Of a stretch of 41,322 nt of DNA, positions 1 to 7,908 are shown one piece after another; position 1 is the first letter of the stretch; each line of letters starts with the position of its first letter. Source of the stretch: an uncultured Rivibacter sp. (GTDB taxonomy: Bacteria > Pseudomonadota > Gammaproteobacteria > Burkholderiales > Burkholderiaceae); assembly GCA_946480925.1 (NCBI GenBank), contig CAMLLU010000050.1, forward strand, positions 1 through 41,322, in the 5' to 3' direction. The position numbers and the translations under genes were made by a program. Under the pieces are notes generated by a model. That model was not told the origin of the DNA. It was given only the letters and a program-made list of their open reading frames with translations, and searched no databases.

Positions 1-2
1 CG

Positions 3-77
3 CACAAGGAAGACCTGACGCCTGCGCAGATCCAGGAGCGGGTGAAGAAGATGTTTGAGCAAGGAGCGCCTTGCTGA
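3..77 (+). CDS. 3' end of an unidentified protein gene
   Basis: The window opens inside a reading frame that ends at TGA 75-77. The visible C-terminal residues are HKEDLTPAQIQERVKK followed by MFEQGAPC, a charged amphipathic end that reads like real protein; the other two plus-strand frames are less plausible. It converges on glnS, with a strong hairpin between the two. I cannot assign a family from 24 residues. Confidence 0.5.
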   Translation, partial: HKEDLTPAQIQERVKKMFEQGAPC

Positions 78-80
78 GCA

Positions 81-116
81 GCACTGCAGCCGCTCCTGTG
101 CGGGCGGCTGCGGTGC
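81..116. terminator. Hairpin between convergent genes, possible bidirectional terminator
   Basis: A 13-bp stem (one G-T pair) joins GCACTGCAGCCGC at 81-93 to GCGGCTGCGGTGC at 104-116, with a 10-nt loop. It lies between the end of the upstream plus-strand gene and the end of glnS. There is no T-tract on either side, so it is a strong structure but only a possible terminator. Confidence 0.45.
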
Positions 117-128
117 ACGCGCAGCGCG

Positions 129-2198
129 CTACTTCCCCCAGCTGTCCTTCAGCCCGACGATCTTGTTGATCACCGCCTTGCCGCCCGGCACGTGGTCCTT
201 GCGATCGGCAACGAAGTAGCCGTGCCGCTCGAACTGGAACTTGTCGTCGGGCTTTGCGCTGGCGAGTGAGGGCTCCAGGTAGCCGGTGACCACCTTCTTG
301 CTGTCGGGGTTGAGCACGGCCATGAAGTCCTGGCCGCCTGCGTCGGGGTTGGCGTCGGTGAACAGGCGGTCGTACAGGCGCACCTCGGCTTCGATGGCGT
401 CGTGCACGCCCACCCAGGTGATCACGCCCTTGACCTTCACCGCGTCAGCGCCCGGCGTGCCGCTCTTGGTGTCGGGCACCACGGTGGCGAGCACGGTGGT
501 CACTTCGCCGGCATCGTTCTTCTCGAAGCCGGTGCACTCGATCACGTAGCCGTACTTCAAGCGCACCTTGTTGCCGGGGAAGAGGCGGAAGAAGCCCTTC
601 GGCGGCACTTCGGCGAAGTCGTCGCGTTCGATCCACACCTCGGGGCCCAGGCTGAAGTTGCGTGTGCCGAGTTCGGGGCGCTGCGGGTGGGCCGGCGCGT
701 GGCAGGGCTCCTTGTGGTCCTGGTTGCCGAACACGTCGAACCAGTTGGTGAGCTTGAGCTTGAGCGGGTCGATCACGGCCATGGCGCGTGCGGCCTTGCC
801 CTCGAGGTCTTCACGCAGTGCACCTTCGAGATTGCTGTAGTCGATCCAGCCGCCGGCCTTGCTGACGCCGGTGCGCTCGGCGAAGAGACGAATGCCTTCG
901 GGCGTGTAGCCGCGCCGGCGCATGCCGACGATGGTGGGCATGCGCGGGTCGTCCCAGCCGTCGACGATGCCCTGGTCCACCAGCGACTTCAGCTTGCGCT
1001 TGCTGGTCACCACGTAGGTGAGGTTCAGGCGCGCGAACTCGTACTGGTGCGGCAGCCTGAAAACGTTGGGCTCGCGCGATTCGAGCGCGTGGGCCAGCAG
1101 CGGCGTGAACTGCGCCGTTTCGCGCTTGAGCAGCGCAAAGAACGCCGGCAGGTCGCGCAGCACTGCGTCGCGGTCGTGCTCCCAGCGAACGAAGAGGGCG
1201 CGCATCTCACCTTCGGCCTGGCTGGCAAAGAGCTTGGCGCCGTGGTTGTGGCAGGTGAGGGCGAACTCCTTGCCGGCTTCCAGACCCGAGGCTTCGATGT
1301 TTTCGATCACGCGCCTGGCGTGCTCGAACTGCGGTGTGCGCAGGATGGGCACGATGCGCTCGAGCAGCCAGTCGTAGAACGGCCGCTGGTCTTCGAACTC
1401 GAGCGTGCAGATGCTGTGGGTGATGTTCTCCAGCGCGTCTTCGATGGGGTGCGCGAAGGTGTACATCGGGTAGATGCACCACGCGTTGCCGGTGTTGTGG
1501 TGCTCGGCATGGCGGATGCGGTAGATGGCCGGGTCGCGCAGGTTGATGTTGGGCGAGGCCATGTCGATCTTCGCGCGCAGCACCATCGCGCCGTCGCCGA
1601 ACTTGCCCGCACGCATTTCGCGAAAGCGCGCGAGGTTCTCTTCGACGTTGCGGTTGCGGAAGGGGCTGTCCACGCCGGGCGTGCCGAAGTCACCGCGGTT
1701 CACGCGCATCTCTTCGGCGGTCTGCTCGTCCACGTAGGCATGGCCGGTCTCGATGAGGTACTCGGCCGCCCGGTACATGAAGTCGAAGTAGTTGCTGGCG
1801 TAGTAGAGGTGCGAGGTGTTGTTCGCGTCCCAGCCGTAGCCCAGCCACTTCACCGCATCGACGATGGAATCGACGTACTCCTGCTCTTCCTTTTCAGGGT
1901 TGGTGTCGTCGAAGCGCATGTGGCACACGCCGCCGTACTCTTGCGCGAGGCTGAAGTTGAGCCAGATGCTCTTGGCATGGCCCACGTGCAGGTAGCCGTT
2001 GGGCTCGGGGGGGAAACGCGTGCGGATGCGTGCCGGATCCAGCGGGCCTTGCGCGTGGTGGTTGCCGTCGCCCGGCGTGCCCGCGAAGTGCATGCCGCGG
2101 TAGGCACCCGTTTCGAGGTCACGCTCGATCACCGCGCGCAGGAAGTTGCTCGGCTTGTGTTCTTCTTTGGGAGCGTCTTTAGGAAGGCTGGCCGTCAT
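129..2198 (-). CDS. glnS: Glutaminyl-tRNA synthetase with an internal insertion
   Basis: Charges tRNA-Gln with glutamine in the cytoplasm (class I synthetase, GlnRS type). The HIGH motif is HVGH at residues 71-74 in PPEPNGYLHVGHAKS, and the KMSKS counterpart is VTSKRKL at 397-403. The C-terminal anticodon-binding beta-barrels are intact, from AMAVIDP to GLKDSW. The product is 689 aa against about 554 in E. coli. Two stretches account for the excess: about 20 residues before the HIGH motif (about 38-58), and about 100 residues at about 283-383, between RPFYDWLLERI and HQYEFARLNL where E. coli has only a few residues. The inserted part is in frame, has no stop, and uses the same codons as the rest. 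Start chosen at the ATG giving the normal N-terminus, with CAGGCG upstream. Function is certain; the role of the insertion is unknown. Confidence 0.97.
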   Translation of the reverse strand: MTASLPKDAPKEEHKPSNFLRAVIERDLETGAYRGMHFAGTPGDGNHHAQGPLDPARIRTRFPPEPNGYLHVGHAKSIWLNFSLAQEYGGVCHMRFDDTNPEKEEQEYVDSIVDAVKWLGYGWDANNTSHLYYASNYFDFMYRAAEYLIETGHAYVDEQTAEEMRVNRGDFGTPGVDSPFRNRNVEENLARFREMRAGKFGDGAMVLRAKIDMASPNINLRDPAIYRIRHAEHHNTGNAWCIYPMYTFAHPIEDALENITHSICTLEFEDQRPFYDWLLERIVPILRTPQFEHARRVIENIEASGLEAGKEFALTCHNHGAKLFASQAEGEMRALFVRWEHDRDAVLRDLPAFFALLKRETAQFTPLLAHALESREPNVFRLPHQYEFARLNLTYVVTSKRKLKSLVDQGIVDGWDDPRMPTIVGMRRRGYTPEGIRLFAERTGVSKAGGWIDYSNLEGALREDLEGKAARAMAVIDPLKLKLTNWFDVFGNQDHKEPCHAPAHPQRPELGTRNFSLGPEVWIERDDFAEVPPKGFFRLFPGNKVRLKYGYVIECTGFEKNDAGEVTTVLATVVPDTKSGTPGADAVKVKGVITWVGVHDAIEAEVRLYDRLFTDANPDAGGQDFMAVLNPDSKKVVTGYLEPSLASAKPDDKFQFERHGYFVADRKDHVPGGKAVINKIVGLKDSWGK

Positions 2199-2385
2199 CG
2201 AAATGCGCCTGGAATGAAGGGGTGGGATTGATCGGTCGATTCTATCGACGGGTCCTTCGTTTACGTCTCTTCACCAAATGGTGGTGAACCGAATCGCCGC
2301 GCGGCCGTTCAGGAAGAACAACCGCGCGTGTGTTTCCTTGGCAGCGTGCGCTCCAACAATAACGCGCGTCCCGAAAGGAGCCAAC

Positions 2386-2742
2386 ATGATCAGATCCCTC
2401 AAGACCCTCGTGATCGGCTCGCTGGCCGCAGCGGGTGCCCTGATGGCAGGTGCCGCCCATGCCGGCCGCGACGTCTACTGGTCGGTGGACGTGCAGGCGC
2501 CGGGCTACCCGGTGGGCGTGGGCGCATCGTTCTCGAATGCGCCTCGCGTGGTGGCCTACCCGCAACCCGTCTATGTGGCGCCGCCCCCGGTGGTGTATGC
2601 CCCGCCGCCCGTCGTGTACGTGCCGCGGCCGGTCTATGTGCAGCCGCGCCCGGTGTACTACTACGGCCCGCCGCCTTACCAATACAGGCACTGGCGGCAT
2701 CACAAGCGCTACCACCACCGCCACGGCGGCTGGGACGATTGA
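2386..2742 (+). CDS. Small exported Pro/Tyr-rich protein with histidine-rich tail
   Basis: 118 aa. Start at ATG 2386, with AAAGGAG at 2374-2380, rather than the upstream in-frame ATG at 2278. A signal peptide occupies residues 1-26 (cleavage after AHA). The mature part has a short conserved-looking stretch (GRDVYWSVDVQAPGYP), then at about 58-91 a run of repeats of the form P-x-P-V-Y-V, then a basic His-rich tail (YRHWRHHKRYHHRH). Proteins of this layout are common in Burkholderiales and have no assigned role that I know of. The repeat suggests an extended, possibly envelope-associated segment, and the tail could bind metal; both are inference. It is divergent from glnS and followed by a good terminator. 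Confidence 0.85.
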   Translation: MIRSLKTLVIGSLAAAGALMAGAAHAGRDVYWSVDVQAPGYPVGVGASFSNAPRVVAYPQPVYVAPPPVVYAPPPVVYVPRPVYVQPRPVYYYGPPPYQYRHWRHHKRYHHRHGGWDD

Positions 2743-2824
2743 TCGACCTATCCGTGTGAGTCGCACGGGCGGCTGGACAAGCAGCCGCATAAGCCGCTCG
2801 CACAAGCACCGTCACACAAGCAAG

Positions 2825-2859
2825 AACGCCTGCAGGCTGTGCGCCTGCAAGCGTTTTTT
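2825..2859 (+). terminator. Rho-independent terminator after the exported Pro/Tyr protein
   Basis: The stem pairs AACGC with GCGTT and TGCAGGC with GCCTGCA, with one mismatch between the two parts, and is followed by six T. It lies about 80 bp after the stop at 2742. Confidence 0.85.
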
Positions 2860-2885
2860 GTTTTGTGCCTTGTGGCTGGGCCGGC

Positions 2886-3167
2886 TCAGCGGTATTGGCG
2901 CAGCCGTTCCATCTCGCGTTCGACCATGCGCTGTCGCAGCCCGTCGCCCTGCAGCGACAGCAGGATGGCCAGCCCATGGATGCCGAGGCCCAGGCCCCAG
3001 CCCATCAGCGGCCACACGTTCCAGCGGTAGCCGCCGGTGGCGTTGTTGATGGCGAAGAGGCCCAGGTTCACCAGCACGAACACGAGGGCATGGATGTAGA
3101 AGCCGAGCTTCGCGCGCACGCGGCGGCGAGCGGTCTTTTCGAGGTCACGGTCGGTGGGGGTGTTCAT
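2886..3167 (-). CDS. 2TM domain protein
   Basis: 93 aa. Start at ATG 3167, with CGGAGAG 6-8 nt upstream; the longer frame reaching 3473 has no support. A charged N-terminus (about 1-20, TARRRVRAK) is followed by two hydrophobic helices at about 22-40 (FYIHALVFVLVNLGLFAI) and 53-70 (PLMGWGLGLGIHGLAILL), then an amphipathic basic tail. This is the layout of the small 2TM family (PF13239 type), found alone or attached to regulators. An inner-membrane location is expected, and no biochemical role is established. It stands alone between two convergent terminators. Confidence 0.8.
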   Translation of the reverse strand: MNTPTDRDLEKTARRRVRAKLGFYIHALVFVLVNLGLFAINNATGGYRWNVWPLMGWGLGLGIHGLAILLSLQGDGLRQRMVEREMERLRQYR

Positions 3168-3302
3168 GGCGGCTCTCCGGGCGTGTTGCGATGGCGCCAT
3201 GGTTGCTGCCGGTGCGCCGAGCCACAACGGCCATGCGATGAGGCGACACCCGTGCCGACGAAGCGCCGCCACCGATCGCGAAATGCATTGCGCGAGCCGA
3301 CG

Positions 3303-3338
3303 AAAAAACGGGCCCGAGGGCGCTTGCCCCAGGGCCCG
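3303..3338 (-). terminator. Rho-independent terminator of the porin gene
   Basis: On the minus strand a stem starting GGGCCC and closing GGGCCCG, with an inner part pairing GGGGC with GCCC, is followed by six T (the A-run at 3303-3308). It lies about 95 bp after the porin stop codon. Confidence 0.85.
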
Positions 3339-3432
3339 AACCCCTGTCGAAAGGGCGCTCCTTGAGGAGCGAGTTGCACTTTCACGTTGCCACCTTGCGA
3401 GCGCAAAGCCGCTACGCGAAGGTGGGCCCGAA

Positions 3433-4662
3433 TCAGAACCAGATTTCGACTTGTGCGCCGTAGCTGGTGCCACGGGTCTTGCCGGTGAAGGCCGGGGGCA
3501 GGCCCATCACGGCCGTGGCGGCGTCGTTCCACTTCGCGGTGGTCACGTACAGGCGCAGTTCCGGGCGGTTCCAGAAGCCGGGGCCGGTGGACAGCGTGGG
3601 CGCAAACGTGAACTTGGCCAGCTTCTGCGTGGCTGCGCCGTCCGGCTTGCGCTGCGCATAGGCGGCTTCGGCCACCAGCTTGAAGTGCTTGGTGACGGCA
3701 TACGAAGCGCGGCCGCCCACCGAGATGCTGTCCACGTCACCGCCGGCGTCGAACTTGTCCTGCTGGTACATCGCCATGGCCTGGCCGCCGAAGGCGCCGG
3801 TCTGCCACGTGAAGCTCTCCACCACGCGCCAGCTCTTGTTGCCCGAGGGCGCCGTCAGCGTGGCGAAGTTGCCGTTCAGCCCTGCGGAGCCTTGTGCGTA
3901 TTGCACCCACAGCGTGTTGCCGCCGCCCAGGCCCAGGAAGTTCTCCTGGTTGTGCTGCACCGTGAAGGCGAAGCCGTCCTTGCCCTCGTCAGCTGCAGCG
4001 GTGGTGGGGTCGTCGCTGAAGTTGCCGTCGGTGTAGGTGCCGATCAGGCGCAGCTTGCCGCCCGGGTTGACGCCCAGGTCGTACAGCTCGGCGTTGAAGC
4101 GGTTGCCCGAGCGGCGCAGCTCCGTGTCGTTGGCGTCGTCGGTGTGGAAGTAGGCGAAGGCCAGCTTGCCAGGCCCGACGGCCACTTCGTTCACGCCGGC
4201 GCCGGTGCCGCTCATGTTGGTGAAGAAGGTGTCAGTGATGTGCACGTCGGCTCGGCCGTAGAAGCGCTTGCCGATCCAGAAATTGGCCGTGGGCGCGATG
4301 TCGAAGCCCTTGCCTTCGACGTACATCTGGTTGATGCCGACCTTGGAGGTGTTGCCGTCGGTGTTGCCCTCGAACAGGTTGGTCATCAGGTGCGCCTTGT
4401 AGTTGACGCCTTCCTTCTCGAAGCCCTGGCTGAGCAGGAACTCGCCGTAGAAGTCGCATTCGTTGCCCAGGCGGTACTTCATGCCTTCGCCGGGCAGGCC
4501 ATAGCAGGCACGCTGAGCGTCTTTCTTGCTCCCGCCGGGGCCGGTGCGGAAGTAGCCACCCCAATCGACGGCGAAGGCTGGGGCGCAGACAGCGCTGGCG
4601 GCGAGGGCGAGGCCGGCCAGCTTCAAGGCTTTCGGCAGGGTGCGAGCGTTTCTCTGTTTCAT
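3433..4662 (-). CDS. LamB-type carbohydrate porin (maltoporin family)
   Basis: 409 aa outer-membrane beta-barrel expected to pass sugars. A signal peptide covers residues 1-31 (cleavage AFA/VDW). The mature start WGGYFRTGPGGSKKDAQ, then CYGLPGEGMKYRLGNECDFY, matches the beginning of LamB proteins including the paired cysteines; KRFYGRADVHITD and SGTGAGV are further LamB-like segments. The chain ends in VEIWF, a terminal aromatic residue as Bam substrates have. AGGAGA precedes the ATG. No maltose transporter or other sugar genes are beside it, so the substrate is unknown. The LytTR-type response regulator gene ends 311 bp upstream on the same strand and could regulate it, but that is only a positional argument. 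The name lamB would suggest maltose specificity, so I leave it out. Confidence 0.88.
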   Translation of the reverse strand: MKQRNARTLPKALKLAGLALAASAVCAPAFAVDWGGYFRTGPGGSKKDAQRACYGLPGEGMKYRLGNECDFYGEFLLSQGFEKEGVNYKAHLMTNLFEGNTDGNTSKVGINQMYVEGKGFDIAPTANFWIGKRFYGRADVHITDTFFTNMSGTGAGVNEVAVGPGKLAFAYFHTDDANDTELRRSGNRFNAELYDLGVNPGGKLRLIGTYTDGNFSDDPTTAAADEGKDGFAFTVQHNQENFLGLGGGNTLWVQYAQGSAGLNGNFATLTAPSGNKSWRVVESFTWQTGAFGGQAMAMYQQDKFDAGGDVDSISVGGRASYAVTKHFKLVAEAAYAQRKPDGAATQKLAKFTFAPTLSTGPGFWNRPELRLYVTTAKWNDAATAVMGLPPAFTGKTRGTSYGAQVEIWF

Positions 4663-4973
4663 GGTTGTCTCCTAGACGTTGGATCGCGATACCGCAGGAG
4701 GCCTGGCACCGGGGCAGCACCAATCCCCCGGCGCGCATTCTTTAAGTACCGGTTAATCAAATAAAGCGAGTGTTAATACTGGTGTTCGCGCCGCGCGCAC
4801 TGGAGTAAAGAGCAGGCGCCATGGGCCGTTCGATCCCTCTGGAAAGGGCACTTTCAGAGGGAGAAAGCCGGGCGGGCCGGGAGGCTGGGCGATGCGCTGC
4901 GATGACGCAGGCCCGGCAGGAGCCGTCACGAAGCTTGACGAAAGATTAACTGTGTGGCGCCGCGGCGACAGCG
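4663..4973. other. Gene-free 311-bp region upstream of the porin
   Basis: No coding frame is supported here. The part nearest the porin holds an AT-rich island at about 4740-4782 (TTAAGTACC, GGTTAATCAAATAAAG), unusual in this G+C-rich window and the likely promoter area for the porin, though I find no convincing -35/-10 pair. Further upstream at 4835-4861 is a hairpin. Confidence 0.5.
4835..4861. other. Hairpin between response regulator and porin genes
   Basis: CCCTCTG pairs with CAGAGGG and AAAG with CTTT around a GGCA loop, with one bulged G. No T-tract follows on either strand. It could be a weak terminator for the two-component operon, an mRNA stabiliser or a binding site. Confidence 0.35.
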
Positions 4974-5795
4974 CTACATCGCGCGGAACAGGTGCGCGTA
5001 CATGCGGCTCACGACCAGCCATTCCGGCCGGCCGCGCAAAGCCAGATGCAGCTTGCCGGCCTCGTCGCGCGTGACGGTCTCGACGGCGTCGCAGCGCACC
5101 ACGGTGCCGCGGTGGATCTGCCAGAAGCGCCCGGCGGGCAGCTGCGGCACCAGCTCGCGCAGCGACACGCGGATGAGATGCTCCTGTGCAGCGGTGATGA
5201 CGCGCACGTACTTGTCGGCCGCCTCGAAATACAGCACCTCGTCCACCGGCACCATGTGCAGCGTGTTGCCCACACCGGCCTGGATCATCGACAGCGGCGC
5301 TGTCGCCGCGGGGGCGCCAGCCAAACCGCAGGCGCCGAGCAGCGCGCGCAACTGGTCCACCGCAGCGCCGAGCGTCGTTGCATCGCCACCGGCAGTGCGC
5401 TGTCGCAGCAGCCCCTGCAGCCGCGCACAGGTGCGTGCGAGCCGTTCGCCCTGCACGGGCTTGAGCACGTAGTCCACGGCGGCGCGCTCGAAGGCCTGCA
5501 AGGCGTACTGGTCGTAGGCGGTGACAAACACGATCAGTGGCAGCGGCACACCGTCGGGCCAGTCTTCGATGACGGCTTGCGCCGCCTCCAGCCCGCTCAT
5601 GCCCGGCATGCGGATGTCGAGGAACAACACATCGGGCTGCAGCTTCAGCGCACCGTCCACCGCGGCCTCACCGTCTTCGGCCGCCGCCACCACCTGCAAC
5701 TGCGGCCATTGCGCCGCCAGTTCGGCGCGCAACGCTTGTGCGAGCAAGGCTTCGTCTTCGGCGATCAATGCGGTGGGCGTGGAGGTGGGGCTCAT
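4974..5795 (-). CDS. LytTR-family response regulator
   Basis: 273 aa DNA-binding regulator paired with the upstream kinase. The receiver domain (about 8-120) shows the acidic pair in AEDEA, the phospho-acceptor D60 in VLFLDIRMPG, T92 in FVTAYD and K112 in YVLKPV. After an Ala/Gly linker the LytTR DNA-binding domain runs from about 170 to 270 (MVPVDEVLYFEAADKYVRV; GRFWQIHRGTVVR). The start ATG at 5795 overlaps the kinase stop as ATGA, so translation is probably coupled; the longer frame to 6041 is inside the kinase gene. Such regulators control transport or cell-envelope genes in other bacteria. The target here is unknown, with the porin downstream on the same strand a candidate. Confidence 0.92.
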   Translation of the reverse strand: MSPTSTPTALIAEDEALLAQALRAELAAQWPQLQVVAAAEDGEAAVDGALKLQPDVLFLDIRMPGMSGLEAAQAVIEDWPDGVPLPLIVFVTAYDQYALQAFERAAVDYVLKPVQGERLARTCARLQGLLRQRTAGGDATTLGAAVDQLRALLGACGLAGAPAATAPLSMIQAGVGNTLHMVPVDEVLYFEAADKYVRVITAAQEHLIRVSLRELVPQLPAGRFWQIHRGTVVRCDAVETVTRDEAGKLHLALRGRPEWLVVSRMYAHLFRAM

Positions 5796-6925
5796 GTGGA
5801 TGTCGCCTTCGTCGCGCTTTGAGGCGGTAGCAGCAGCACGGCCAGCGTGCCGCCTTCGGGCCCGGGCGCCAGTGTGAAGCTGGCTGCGTCGCCATAGAGC
5901 GTGGTCAGGCGTTCGCGGACCTGCGTGGTGCCGAAGCCCGAACCCGCGTTGCCGTCGGCCGCGAGCCCGGTGGCTGGCAGGCCCGCGCCGTTGTCGTGCA
6001 CGGCCAGCCTCAGCCGGCCGTCGCCTTCGATCGATGCGCACACGCTGACGCGGCCGCCGCCCCGGTGCGGCTCCAGGCCGTGCTTGATGGCGTTTTCGAC
6101 CAGCGGCTGCAGCAGCAGCGCAGGCACCGGCTGGTTGGCCAGGTCCGCGGGCAGGCTTAGCTCGACCTGCAGGCGCTCGCCCATGCGCACCTGCATCAGC
6201 GCGAGGTAGTCGGCCAGCCGCTCGAATTCAGCCGCCAGCGGATGCATCCCCACGCGGCTGGCATTGAGCGTGGCGCGCAGAAAGCCGATGAGCCGGTCGA
6301 GCATGGCCTGCGCGCGCGGTGGGTCCACCGAGATGAGCACGCGCAGGTTGGCCAGCGTGTTGAACAGCATGTGCGGCTCCAGCTGCGATTCGAGCAGCTT
6401 GAGCTGGTGTTCCGCGGCCACGCGGCGCGCGGCTTCTGCTTCGGCACGCACGCTGGCGAGCGTCGCGCTCGTCTTGAAGAAATAGGTGCTGGCCGCCGAG
6501 GCCACCACCGTTACGGTGAGCCCGAAAAGATAAGCCCGCCAGTGAGAGGGCCGCAGCATCGGCGCGGGGTTGCCCAGGATGAGGTCGGCGAGGCTCACAC
6601 CCAGCGTGAAACCCAGCAAGACCCCCACGACGATGACGAGTGACATGCGCAGCCAGCCCGGCCAGCCGTGAGTTGCGAGCAGCGTCTGCGGGTAGCGGGT
6701 GCGGGCCAGGCGAGCGATGAGAGCTCGACATACGTCGATCAGCAGCCAGCAGCTCATGCCGATGCACACCGAATAGACGACGTTCTCGACGACCCGCCCG
6801 TGCTCCATGGCGGCGAGCACCGCGGCGATCACCAGGCAGATCCCGAGGGTTCGCAACCCCCGCTGCGTGTAGCCACGCAGCGTGAGGTCGCGGGCAGGAC
6901 CGTTGGGGTTCGACGAAGGCTGCAT
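5792..6925 (-). CDS. LytS/YehU-type sensor histidine kinase
   Basis: 377 aa inner-membrane kinase. Four hydrophobic segments lie at about 27-40, 48-64, 93-117 and 132-150, with short loops and no large periplasmic domain, so it may sense a signal in or at the membrane. The His_kinase domain (PF06580 type) has the phospho-acceptor H185 in QLEPHMLFNTLANL. The ATPase part shows the N box QPLVENAIKHG (273-283), the G1 box DNGAG (311-315), and GSGFGTTQVRERL. Start taken at ATG 6925; a longer frame to 7030 would run into the preceding gene. It begins 47 bp after the DUF2306-type gene and ends overlapping the response regulator by 4 nt, so the three may be one transcript. Confidence 0.92.
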   Translation of the reverse strand: MQPSSNPNGPARDLTLRGYTQRGLRTLGICLVIAAVLAAMEHGRVVENVVYSVCIGMSCWLLIDVCRALIARLARTRYPQTLLATHGWPGWLRMSLVIVVGVLLGFTLGVSLADLILGNPAPMLRPSHWRAYLFGLTVTVVASAASTYFFKTSATLASVRAEAEAARRVAAEHQLKLLESQLEPHMLFNTLANLRVLISVDPPRAQAMLDRLIGFLRATLNASRVGMHPLAAEFERLADYLALMQVRMGERLQVELSLPADLANQPVPALLLQPLVENAIKHGLEPHRGGGRVSVCASIEGDGRLRLAVHDNGAGLPATGLAADGNAGSGFGTTQVRERLTTLYGDAASFTLAPGPEGGTLAVLLLPPQSATKATST

Positions 6926-6972
6926 GGTGCGACCGATTGTGGCTGTAGCCGCAGCAGGACAAGGAACGAGGT

Positions 6973-7908
6973 TCACGCAGCGCCTGCCTCTACCGGGCGC
7001 GCGGTACTGCCGGCATGGGCCAGTTTCCACAGCCGCGCGGCGCGCCCGATGAAGATGCCGCTGAACATGCCGTACACCGTGCTCACAGCCGCTGCGAAAT
7101 CGAGTTGCTGGGCGTGTTCAGGCTGCAGCGCAAGCTTCACACTCACCGTGTACTTGACGACGAAGATGCCGATGAATAACAGCAGCGGCACCACGCTGCC
7201 GGGCAGTGCGAAGCGGCGTCGGGCCATGTTGTAGCTCGTGCCAGCCTGGGGTGGGATCGCCAACACCACGCCGGCCGACAGCACGGCGGCAGTGCTCCAC
7301 AGCGACAGCGTGACCGGCGCGGCGCCGATGGCCGCCACCAGTCCGTAGATTGCCAGCGCGGTCATGGTCAGCGGCAGCGACAGCACACGCCGCAGTGACG
7401 CCTCACGGGCAAAGCATTGCGACACCCCCAGCGCAAGCAGCGCCAGGAAGAGGCCGAACACCCATCCCGGCGTGTGCGAGAAGATCATTCCCAACTCGGT
7501 CTGGCTGGTCGCCAGACCGAGCCATTCATTCCACAGCAGGTTGCCCAGGTAGCGCTTGGGCGACAGCGCGAACAGGCCGGCGACGATGCAGCCGCCGATG
7601 TAGGTGCCCTGCATGTAGCGCTTGTGCATGGCGGCGTCGCGGCGCGCAATGATGAACCACAGCCCGCCGCCCACGCCGATGAAAGTGACCAGCGTGACGA
7701 TGTGGATGGGCGTGTAGCCGGCGATGTTGGGTTTGTCGAAGTCGCGCAGGAAGAGGCTCGACACGGCCGCGCCGAGCATCAGCGTGACCCAGGCATAGCC
7801 GGCGGCGCGGTGCGGGCGCGAGCCCTTGCGGGCCCACAGCGCGAAGGGGCCCAGCAGCAGGGCGCTCAAGGCGAAGGCAATGTGGACGGGGACGATGGGG
7901 CTGGGCAT
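6973..7908 (-). CDS. Membrane protein, DUF2306 fused to a DUF6622-like domain
   Basis: 311 aa polytopic membrane protein in two parts. Residues about 6-125 look like DUF2306: a first helix HIAFALSALLLGPFALW, the HRAAGYAWV segment, AGYTPIHIVTL, and a KRYMQGTYIGG stretch. Residues about 141-305 start with MIFSHTPGWVFGLFLALLALG and continue through SLPLTMTALAIYGLVAA and GTSYNMARRRFALPGS, which I recognise as the layout of the small DUF6622 family; that assignment is from memory and weaker. About nine membrane helices in all. The frame is continuous, with no stop at the junction. Start at ATG 7908, with CGGAGAC upstream; an in-frame ATG at 7938 is an alternative. Function is unknown. It precedes the two-component genes on the same strand. 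Confidence 0.75.
   Translation of the reverse strand: MPSPIVPVHIAFALSALLLGPFALWARKGSRPHRAAGYAWVTLMLGAAVSSLFLRDFDKPNIAGYTPIHIVTLVTFIGVGGGLWFIIARRDAAMHKRYMQGTYIGGCIVAGLFALSPKRYLGNLLWNEWLGLATSQTELGMIFSHTPGWVFGLFLALLALGVSQCFAREASLRRVLSLPLTMTALAIYGLVAAIGAAPVTLSLWSTAAVLSAGVVLAIPPQAGTSYNMARRRFALPGSVVPLLLFIGIFVVKYTVSVKLALQPEHAQQLDFAAAVSTVYGMFSGIFIGRAARLWKLAHAGSTARPVEAGAA

Noticed and set aside
402..2231. Long open frame opposite glnS (609 codons)
   Set aside because: High G+C strand shadow: rich in Val, His, Arg and Gly, no recognisable domain, covers an obvious essential gene.
2235..2249. GTCGAT-TCT-ATCGAC inverted repeat upstream of glnS
   Set aside because: Perfect but short (six-base arms), with no known regulator pattern; noted only as a possible site.
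3154..4764. Long open frame opposite the porin (536 codons)
   Set aside because: Runs through the porin terminator and signal peptide region; low-complexity Gly/Val/Ala composition.
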